This document shows, one piece after another, positions 55,878 to 64,000 of a DNA stretch of 64,000 nucleotides. Numbering within the stretch: position 1 is the first letter of the stretch; the number at the start of each line of letters is the position of its first letter. The notes beneath the pieces are model-generated. The model worked only from the letters and a program-made list of their open reading frames with translations. It made no database searches and was not told the origin of the DNA. Source of the DNA: Culex pipiens pallens (lineage: Eukaryota; Arthropoda; Insecta; Diptera; Culicidae); the NCBI RefSeq assembly GCF_016801865.2, contig NC_068937.1:111524994-111588993 (forward strand), given 5' to 3'. Made by a program: the position numbers and the translations under genes.

Positions 55878-57099
55878 GAATTGAAACAAGTACTCTTACG
55901 ATGACGGATCGCTGTCGAAATATTTACCGATTTGCATTGTTTCATAACACTTTTCGTGATTTCCTGAAAATTAATCAACATTCCAACTGTCCCAAGCCAT
56001 TAGCATCGCAAATCCACCAGAACGTTTCAGCGGACAAAATATCCCCCGACAGGACGGTGTCACAGTGGTTCCATCTGCCATCATATTTCACACCGAGAGT
56101 CTATCAGAACCTGTCACAGTCGCAGCAGCAGAAAAAAAACAAGGACGCGCGAGCTCTCCAGAATCCATCCGTCCGCCCAGAGAAGAAAAGCACTTCCGGG
56201 ATGCAATCGGTCTCATTTTTTGTTCCCTACCACCTCCGGAGTCACGTAGTCCTGGAAAAGCGTGATTTATTGCCTTTATTCTTACGGGGTTTTTTTCTTC
56301 GGCGGTTCTTGCGGTTGGCGTCACGCTGATTGAAATTTATTACACGATCATCTCCAATTATTCCGATAACGACAACCACCACCCTGCACCATTGTTTGTT
56401 GTTTCGCTTGCAGAACATTAGCAAATGTTTTTGTTTTGTGATGTCTCGAACTTTACGTTTATAAATGATAACCTTTCGGATTTCAGGCACCATAAGAGTG
56501 GGAGGGGGGGGGGGGGGATTCCGTGTGAGAAGATGACATGGGCCACTAATGTGACAGCAAATAAGATAAATCATAGCGTTTTCACTTTGGAAATGATAAT
56601 TCAATAAAGCTTGTTGAAAAAGAATCCAAAATTTTAAACTTTTTGATGACACAAAAATCTGACCTAGACTTTAAAATTATTTTTTATGAAATCTGGATTT
56701 AGTCCCTTGTGAAATGTTTATCACCACTGGTTACCACTCATAGTCACGAAAAGCAGAGGGAAAAGTGGTTCATCTCGTTATCGGCAGCGAAAATGTATGA
56801 CAGTCTCACAGTCACAGGTCTAGTACATAGCTGGAACAAATGGTGAAAAACAAAAAAAGAGCTGGGAACCTCTCGCCAGCAAAAGAAGCGAGACAAGTCA
56901 TAAATAAAATCACTTTTGACAGCTGGATAACAGTCGCGATGTCCTCAATTCACTGGTGGACACTGCTTCGATGGAGTCTGGCAAGTCAGAAACAAGGACT
57001 TGGATATGATTGTAACTGGCAGGTCGATGAAAGAAATCGCTTAATTGATGGATATTAAAATCATGAAGAAATTTAAATAACAAAAATCAAAATAGACCA
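55878..57099. other. GC-balanced single-copy island, no convincing gene
   Basis: 55900-56340 is open on the plus strand for 142 codons (55901-56329) and on the minus strand in other frames. The translation shows low-complexity Gln/Lys and Arg stretches and no family resemblance. A G run lies at 56502-56517. Without splice-site or homology support I do not call a gene. Confidence 0.4.
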
Positions 57100-57450
57100 T
57101 AATTAGGTTATTTGGTCCTCCCCCATCAAACCCGAAACGAAAACTTTTCTTTACATCTTTATACTCTAAAAATAACTCTGCAAAGTTACAAAAAAAAACA
57201 CGTATTTATAAAATGAAAGATTGTGTTCCAAATGAAAAAATACCTCTCTAGTTATTGCAAATTCAAAAAGCACATAAAATTTCCTTTGAAATGAAATGTC
57301 TCACGATTTTTGGCAGTAGAGTAACGGGAAATGGCAGCATTTTTTAAACTATTGTTTAACTTCTCTTTTAATGAAAAATACGTTTTTGCCTTTCTTATAA
57401 AAAAAAAGGCTTGAGGTTTGCTTTTGGAAAAACGCTTCACTCGGAAATCT
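57100..57450. repeat. Diverged remnant of the CCAACTCACAC foldback family
   Basis: AACTCTGCAAAGTTACAAAA, GTTCCAAATGAAAAAATACC, AAAATTTCCTTTGAAATGA and GAGTAACGGGAAATGGCAG parallel 51260-51340 and 47455-47580 in order. Both ends are gone. Confidence 0.55.
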
Positions 57451-58614
57451 TTGGAAATTCATGCACCGGCTAGAAATTGTTCCGAAATAAAATCCTATTC
57501 CCAATTTGAAGATTTCGATGCGCTTTTTCTATTGTATTTTGGCCCAAACTCAGAGCCTGATTTTTGAGAGCTCTTTTTTCCGAAATACTTGAGCGATGTC
57601 TGTATCCACTATTAATAATTTGTGCCTTTCATCATTGGAAAACCGCTCGTTAAACCCACAATTATTTTATTTCTAATTTGTAGCTCTGGGGTCGGAGACG
57701 AGAATTCTTTTTTCGATTCACAATTTAGGACCAGTAAAAGTGGTCAAAACAATTTTTAGAAGTATTTTTCGGACTTTTTTACAGATAACACCTTTAAATT
57801 CAAAGAATTAAATTTCAAACAATAAGCCATTCGAAAGCTTGCACCATAAACGGCTGGTGCCCAAAATTTGAAACTTTTCCCAAAAAAAAATCCAGAGATA
57901 AAGCCATAATAGTGTTTTACGTCTTATTTTAACCCATTTTTTAAATTATTTTTTTGGTTTTATACAGAATCAAAAACTAAGTGCCGGCTCGTTCACGCTC
58001 GAAAGATCGACAAGTCATCAAGTTGAAGCTTTATCGCCAGCGCGTGATAGTGTATTTTATGGCTTATTGTCGTAGATCGACAATGTGCACTATCGATACA
58101 TATTTTTTTAAGTTAAATATAGACTATCATTGAAGACTGAGTACCCTTAATAATTTTCTAATAGTATAAATCCAATTGATTATAATCATTTAACAACCCA
58201 TAATTTACCGCAGAAATTTATAGAAATAGGCATTCGATATCGAGGCTATAGCCAAAATTCTAATTGGGTACCTAGTAACATTATGTTACTGAAAAATAAA
58301 TTGCACCCATTTTTTGTCGAATTTATTTCATTTTTATGCAAGAAAGGCTCTATTTCACCTCTTGGAGATATTAAATCGGGTTTTTTCTGAATTTTGAATA
58401 CGGGCGTGATAGCTCAAAATTTCAGCATTTTTGCGGCCTACTACCTATGTTCTGAAAATTAATTTATAACATAAAATTGCAAATTTTTGCCGAAGACAGC
58501 GGTTGCTATGTTTTCAAAATGGCGCATTTTTGCGCAAAGCCTAACGAGGCACCTGAAATGACACACTTTTAGACTTTTTTATCGGTCTACATGTTTTGAA
58601 TTTTTGGACCACAG
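57451..58614. other. AT-rich DNA flanking the RTE insertion, no gene
   Basis: No repeat or frame could be recognised. 57985-58085 has an inverted echo (CGAAAGATCGACAA and TTGTCGTAGATCGACAA), possibly a small hairpin. The last 14 bp of the following gap (58615-58628) are the RTE target duplication. Confidence 0.4.
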
Positions 58615-59169
58615 AGCTGTTCAAAACGAGTGTGTGCGTGCGAGCAGGTGAAGTGTCGTGCTCCGATCGGTCCGTCGAATTTTTCGCGAAAATCGTAGTA
58701 CACCGGTGCATCGCGGCGTGAAATTCCGTCGAGATACTACGGAACCTGCAGTGAATCGGTGGCCACTGAAAACCGTGCGCGACGATCGTGAGATTGGCCA
58801 AAATCGTTGCAAATTTATTGGTCGGCTCGCAGATCAAATCGGGCCATAACAAAGAACCAAAAAAGTCCCCGCGTGGCAAGTACAATACCGTCGTCGTCGT
58901 CGTCTTCGTTCTTCTGCACGGCGTTTGTGTTGTGTACGGGTATCGTCGTCGTCGTCAACGTGCTGGGTGTAGTGCTGCTTGGGAGTGTATACAGAAGAAA
59001 TTCTCGATAGTGCACAGTGGGTCGGAGTGGAAGATTTAGTGCGAGGAAAAACAACAACAAAAAGTTTTTGAAAATTAAAAAGAAAAATAATTTCAAACGA
59101 GAGTGCATTCAAAAAACCCAAATCGTGCGTGCGCCCCCCCCCCCCACCCCTCCCTCCATCACCCGTTTT

Positions 59170-59494
59170 TGGGCGGCTGTACCCCAGGTTAGGGGCGGCC
59201 CAAAACAACCTGGTGTTTGATTCCTTCTACTTGTGAGCGGCTGTTCCCCACGTCAGGGGCGGCTCCAAAGAAGAGGTTGACCCCCCCCCCCTCTTTGAGC
59301 GTCTGTTCTCCAGGTTAGGGGCGGCTCAAAGAAACCGGCGTCCTGCTCCATCGTCGAGGTAAGCGTCTGTTCTCCATGTTAGGGGCGGCTTACTGCAGGT
59401 AGAGTTAGGACCCCCCTCCCCCCCCCGAGCGTCTGTTCCCCAGGTTAGGGGCGGCTCGAATCAGCGTCTGTACCCCAGGTTAGGGGCGGCTGAC
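59170..59494 (+). repeat. Six covarying hairpin units in the RTE leader
   Basis: Six copies of a core CTGTTCCCCAGGTTAGGGGC lie at about 59170-59201, 59234-59266, 59296-59329, 59360-59392, 59427-59460 and 59462-59494. Each has an inner CCCC/GGGG stem (with one C to T change in units 3 and 4). The flanking bases differ from copy to copy yet stay complementary: TGGGC with GCCCA, GAGC with GCTC, TTTGAGC with GCTCAAA, GTAAGC with GCTTAC, CGAGC with GCTCG, TCAGC with GCTGA. Such compensating change points to a selected RNA structure. C-runs separate some units. Function unknown; the position just ahead of the ATG suggests a role in translation or RNA handling. Confidence 0.85.
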
Positions 59495-59563
59495 TAACAG
59501 TCCCAGTGCCAGGGTGGGACTCTAAACAGTCCTGGTACGACGGTCCTCCGGCGAGACAGGGGG

Positions 59564-62500
59564 TTGGTGATGGCTACACGCACCCGCCGTAAAACAGTAG
59601 TGCAGAGAGCTCCAGATGCGAGCCGATCCAATCGCCGACCCGATTTTCGGGGATCCAGGGATTGGAAACTCGGGACGTGGAACTGCAGGACTCTCAACTT
59701 CGATGGGAGCGACCGCATCCTTCACAACGAATTGCGGGTCCGCGGCCTCGAAGTCGTGGCGCTGCAGGAGGTGTGCTGGACGGGGAAGGACCACCGAGAA
59801 TTCGGTGGGTATACTATGTATTGGAGCGGCGGCGATACACACGAGCTGGGGACAGCTTTTATCGTGCTGGGTGAAATGGCGAAGCGCGTGATTGGGTGGT
59901 GGCCAGTCAACGACAAAATGTGCCGGTTGAGAATCAAGGGCCGATTCTTCAACCTGAGCATCATCAACGTGCACAGCCCGCACATGGGAAGCGACGCCGA
60001 TGACAAGGACGCTTTCTACGAGCTTCTTGACCGCGAGTACAGGAAGTGTCCAAAACACGACGTCAAGATTGTCATCGGCGACTTGAACGCTCAAGTTGGC
60101 CAGGAGGAGGAGTTTAGACCGGTTATTGGGAGGTTCAGCGCTCACCAGCAGACAAACGAGAACGGCCTACGACTCATCGATTTCGCTACCTCCCGAAACA
60201 TGGCCATACGTAGTACCTTCTTCCAGCACACCTCCCTATACAAGTACACCTGGAGATCACCAAACGACACGGAGACGCAAATCGACCATGTTCTCATCGA
60301 TGGTCGGCACTTCTCGGACATAATCGACGTCAGAACCTATCGTGGCGCGGACATCGACTCGGACCACTACCTGGTGGTGGCCAAGCTGCGCCAACGCCTG
60401 TCTGAGGTCAACAAGATCCGGTACCGTCGCCCGCAGCGGTATAATCTGGAGCGGCTCAAGGATCCTGAGGTCGCTACCCAGTACGCGCGGGAACTCGAAG
60501 CTGCGTTGCCTGACGAGGGTGAGCTTGCCGAAGCCCCTCTGGAGGCCTGCTGGAGCCATATGGAAGCAGCCATCAACGCAGCAGCATCGAGCGCCATCGG
60601 GTACGTGGACCGAGTTCGACGGAACGGCTGGTTCGACGAGGAATGTCAGGCGATTTGGGACGAGAAGATAGCAGCGCGGGACAAGTGGCTGCTGCACAAC
60701 ACCCGTGGGAACAAGGAGTCGTACAAACAGTTGCGAAGACAGCAAACCCATCTCTTTCGGGACAAGAAGCGCCGCCTGGAAGAGTTGGAGTGCCAGGACA
60801 TGGAACAGCTGTATCGCTCCAACGAAACGCGTAAGTTCTACAAGAAACTTAGCCAATCCCGGACTGGCTTCATGCCGCGAGCCGAAATGTGCCGGGATAA
60901 GGACGGAGGCATCTTGACGGACGAGCGTGAGGTGATCGAAAGGTGGAAGCAGCACTTCGACGAGCACCTGAACGGCCCAGAGGCGGAGTACCAGGGCGAC
61001 GGGAGAAACGACGTCAGCGGTATGGTGGACGGCGAGGACGAGCCAGCACCCACGATGAGGGAAGTTAAGGATGCCATCAAGAAGCTGAAGAACAACAAAG
61101 CAGCGGGTAAGGATGGTATCGGTGCTGAACTCATCAAGATGGGCCCGGACAAGCTGGCGGCCTGTCTACACCGGCTGATAGTCAAGGTCTGGGACACAGC
61201 ACAGCTACCGGAGGAGTGGAAAGAGGGAGTAATATGCCCGATCTACAAGAAGGGGGACAAGTTGGAATGTGAGAACTATCGAGCGGTGAACCACTATTCT
61301 CAACGCGGCCTACAAAGTGCTGTCTCAGATCATCTTCTGTCGTCTGTCGGAGCGAGCAAAGGATTTCGTTGGGCCGTACCAAGCCGGTTTTGTGGAGGGG
61401 AAATCGACGACGGACCAAATCTTTTTGCTACGCCAAATCCTCCAAAAATGTCGCGAGTACCAGATCCCGACGCACCACCTGTTCATCGATTTCAAAGCCG
61501 CGTACGACTCGGTCGATCGCGAAGAGCTATGGAAGATCATGTACGAGAACGGCTTTCCCGGGAAGCTGATCAGACTGGTGAAATCAACGATGGACGGGGC
61601 ACGGTGCAGCGTGAAGATTTCGGGGGCGATGTCCGACCCGATCGAATCGCGCAAGGGACTGCGACAAGGCGACGGTATCTCCGGCCTCTGTTTCAACATT
61701 GGGCTTGAAGGTGTAATGAGGCGGGCGGGCTTCAACATGCGGGGCACGATTATCAACCGATCCAGCCAATTCATCTGCTATGCCGACGACATGGACATTG
61801 TCGGCAGGACGTTCGAGGAGGTGGCCAGGAGGTACACCGAATTGAAGCGGGAAGCAGAGAAGGTTGGATTGAAGGTGAATGTGGCGAAGACGAAATATCT
61901 GCTGGCAGGAGGAACCGAGTCCCTTAGGGCTCGCATAGGACCGAGCGTGACGATCGACGGCGACGAGTTCGAGGTCGTGGAGGAGTTTGTGTACCTCGGA
62001 TCGTTGGTTACGTCGGACAACAACTGCAGCAGAGAAATTCGGAGGCGCATCATCACCGGTAGTCGTGCCTACTATGGACTCCACAAGACCCTACGGTCTG
62101 GTCATCTTTCCCGACGTACAAAGTGCACCATGTACGAAACGCTGATAAGACCGGTCGTTCTCTACGGGCACGAGACGTGGACGATGCTCGAGGAGGACCT
62201 GCAAGCGCTTGAAGTTTTCGAACGGCGAGTGCTTAGGACGATCTTTGGCGGCGTGCGTGAGAACACTGTATGGAGGAGAAGGATGAACCACGAGCTGGCG
62301 CAACTCTACGGCAAGCCAAACATTCAGAAAGTCGCCAAGGCTGGCCGGATCAGGTGGGCCGGACACGTCGCGAGAATGCCGGACGCGCTGGATGCGCGCC
62401 AACCGAACCAGACTATCAATCCGGTGAAGTTGGTGTTCAATTCGGAGCCGTCTGGAACGCGGCGGAGGGGGGCGCAACGTGCAAGGTGGTTAAACCAAGT

Positions 62501-62621
62501 GGAGGAAGATCTTCGAAGTGTGGGAGTCCCGAGTCGGAATTGGAGAGTAGCAGCCCAAGACCGAGTTCAGTGGCAGCGCATCTGGAGACAGCTCATGACC
62601 CGGGGGTTGTCTGAGCAGTAA
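59564..62621 (+). pseudogene. RTE endonuclease/reverse transcriptase, one frameshift
   Basis: The first frame runs from ATG 59564 (an alternative ATG lies 6 bases on) and encodes the endonuclease: N40 in GTWNCR, E69 in LQEV, D173 and N175 in IGDLNAQ, D241 in QIDH, and D267-H268 in the SDH motif. It makes the target nick. The reverse transcriptase follows: ENYRAV at 61271-61288 in the first frame, then a net +1 shift between 61288 and 61308, after which a second frame carries FIDFKAAYD (61482-61508), LRQGD (61659-61673) and the catalytic YADD (61779-61790). The second frame ends at TAA 62619-62621. The C-terminal part has GSLVTSDN and WAGHVARM-type motifs common in RTE proteins. No other stop or shift was seen. 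As it stands the product would be cut off after the first RT motifs, so this copy is probably not autonomous. Minus-strand frames here are shadows. Confidence 0.93.
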
Positions 62622-62649
62622 AAGTAAAGTAAGTAAGCTGTTCAAAACG

Positions 62650-63299
62650 TTAAAGTTTCGAGAAAAAATTTTATTTTCATAAATTTATGTTTAATTTTTT
62701 TTCAGTAGCATAATTGCAATAATATAGCACTTTCAATACTTTTTGTTTGAAAATTCCAAAAATCATGCTTTAAATTTGAAAATTTGATTTGATTTTCGAT
62801 TTTTTACTAGATTCTAAATAAAGAGCGGCCAATACAGCTTCCCAAATAACAATACTTCCAAAAGTTGAATTGCTCTATGGTCGATTTAAGGTCATTTCAC
62901 TTCAATCAGTGAAATTGCTCCCATGAATGATGGATAATGAAGGTAATTATAAGGATGATTACACAATAATTAAAAACCTACTTACCAAACTCTCCATTAC
63001 CATTAAAACCCACACGTTCCTTTTTTCAGCGGAAAAAAGATTTAAAAACCCCTCGTTGTGGCTTATTTGTGCGCTTGTTATTCAAATTGATTTAAAAAAA
63101 AGCACAGAGAGGCTTTCGTTTCCATCACGCCCGCCGTCAGTGTAATCCATTTAACGTACCGAAAAAACAATAACCACACCAAAAGCACCGCGCTTCGATG
63201 ATGTTCGCAGTATCGCAGCTCGAAAATCAGTCCATAATTTAAAAAAATAAAAGTTTACTTACGATGTAATCCCGTGGATGGTTGGTTAATTGTTAAGCA
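62650..63299. other. AT-rich DNA after the RTE insertion, no gene
   Basis: No repeat was matched. The frame 62927-63145 (72 codons) has no recognisable domain. On the minus strand ATC|GTAAGT near 63256-63265 looks like a splice donor, but no exon could be supported beside it. Confidence 0.4.
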
Positions 63300-63645
63300 G
63301 ATGTTGGTGCAAAATTAATCCTGTCTGAAGGAGGGGAAAATTTCCAGAGGGGTCGCCCACTTAAATAGTGACACTGTAGAAACTTTGTTCTACACCCAAA
63401 ACTGGGCAGCGCTAGTCCAAAAGAATAATGGCCACGAGACGAGAGAATAGTGGTACCATTTACGGACACAGAGAACACAGCTCGAGATGGGCGAGAGAAT
63501 TATTCTCTCGAGGTTCATTTGCAAAAAAGTTCATCCGTCATAACAAAAAACCAAAAGTTTAGACTACAGGAATCGAACCAGAGACCTTCGACATAATAAC
63601 ACAATGACTTAACTGCCTCGTCCACCACAGCTTGGTGAACAAGAT
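63300..63645 (-). mobile_element. tRNA-related SINE, family E (probable)
   Basis: On the minus strand a head at about 63645-63560 includes GTGGTGGACGAGGCAGTTAA and a perfect B box GGTTCGATTCC (63566-63576). The long spacing between the boxes resembles class II (Ser/Leu) tRNAs. The body downstream (63300-63540) contains the hairpin CGAGAGAAT-T-ATTCTCTCG at 63492-63510 and a GGCCATTATTC block. The far end is not certain. No second copy is in the window, so the SINE call is tentative. Confidence 0.55.
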
Positions 63646-64000
63646 GTGGTCAGATACCGATGTATGACACTTGTTGGAAATTTATTTATTCAATTAACGA
63701 ATGAACTCATTTGTTATGGTGGTGTGAGTTGGTAGCATTATGCTCTCGATTTTGGCGCTGAGCCCTCAATAAATTTTGAGGGAACGATTATCTCGACTCG
63801 GAATTTGGGTTTATAAATAATTTGGATATTAGACAATCTAATTGAAGTGTTTGTCCTTTGATCCTGGTTGAATTCAATTTCGATTTGATACTTGATTTTA
63901 GATTATTTTTTTTTTGTATTTTTAACAGGTTTTAACATATGGATGTTTAAAAAAACTGATCAAAGTGAAATTTCAAACTTTTTAACGAGCTTTGGACTTT
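63646..64000. other. AT-rich DNA, no gene
   Basis: Nothing recognised except a small inverted pair, CCCTCAAT and TTTTGAGGG, at 63763-63782. Confidence 0.4.

Larger units (their letters stand above)
58629..62635 (+). mobile_element. Full-length RTE-clade non-LTR retrotransposon, 4.0 kb
   Basis: The element is flanked by the 14-bp duplication AGCTGTTCAAAACG at 58615-58628 and 62636-62649. It has a GC-rich 5' leader of about 935 bp, one long coding region for an apurinic-type endonuclease followed by a reverse transcriptase, almost no 3' UTR, and a short GTAA/AGTAA-repeat tail (62618-62635). That layout is characteristic of the RTE clade. The base composition contrasts sharply with the AT-rich flanks. 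Apart from one frameshift the copy looks recent. Whether the 5' end is truly complete rests on the leader being present and on the duplication. Confidence 0.93.

Noticed and set aside
55901..56329. 142-codon plus-strand frame
   Set aside because: Translation is low in complexity and other frames are open on the opposite strand over the same bases, as expected by chance in a GC-balanced stretch.
58629..58800. HDV-like self-cleaving ribozyme at the RTE 5' end
   Set aside because: Such ribozymes are known for some insect RTE elements, but I could not draw the double pseudoknot from this sequence; a structural motif search would decide.
59494..62477. Many minus-strand open frames opposite the RTE coding region (for example 59522-60145 and 60257-60967)
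   Set aside because: They are shadows of a GC-rich gene; the plus strand carries the endonuclease and reverse transcriptase motifs.

Overview
The window reads as nuclear DNA of an insect, most likely a culicine mosquito (Culex is my best guess). It is AT-rich and almost free of host coding sequence. It is crowded with short inverted-repeat DNA elements (MITEs), foldback elements and tRNA-derived SINEs, and it carries a full-length RTE-clade non-LTR retrotransposon. The species call is inference from TE content, notably a dimeric tRNA-headed SINE resembling the Twin type described in Culex pipiens. I found no host exon, operon, true tRNA gene, rRNA gene or CRISPR array. Only two proteins are recognisable: a Gag protein of an LTR element (minus strand, 12969-13961) and the endonuclease/reverse transcriptase of an RTE element (plus strand, 59564-62621, one frameshift).

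Layout. 1-5.2 kb: AT-rich DNA with fragments of dispersed repeats, then a single-copy-looking island. 5.2-6.2 kb: about 110 copies of an 8-bp repeat. 8.1-9.6 kb: a foldback, a small hairpin element and a retroelement 3' end. 10.38-16.57 kb: a multi-level nest in which a MITE is split by a 5.8-kb terminal-inverted-repeat transposon with 9-bp target duplications and hexamer arrays at both ends; this in turn carries a SINE and a gag-only LTR retrotransposon. 17.17-20.07 kb: a repeat with 'GTGAGGAAGGC' ends, interrupted by a 2.14-kb foldback whose two 863/862-bp arms are almost identical. 20.8-22.5 kb: another apparent three-level nest. 23.8-37.6 kb: several MITEs (one piggyBac-like) and SINEs. 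37.8-39.4 kb: a composite repeat with five acceptor-like motifs and a pentamer tail. 44.4-45.0 kb: a hAT-like MITE with 8-bp target duplication. 47.0-54.7 kb: two copies of one foldback family, a second 'GTGAGGAAGGC' element, a second piggyBac-like MITE, and a pogo-like foldback whose arms are ~130-bp tandem repeats. 58.63-62.64 kb: a 4.0-kb RTE copy with a 14-bp target duplication. The end holds a minus-strand tRNA-related SINE.

Between the repeats lie less AT-rich islands (for example 3.7-5.2, 9.7-10.4, 28.3-30.0, 33.2-34.7, 50.2-50.7 and 55.9-57.1 kb) with no convincing open reading frames. They could be intronic or intergenic regulatory DNA of a distant gene. The functional story here is transposon biology: insertion preferences, nested dating, structured retroelement leaders, and long hairpins that could make double-stranded RNA. 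All similarity statements come from reading copies in this window against each other or from general family knowledge; no database search was possible.
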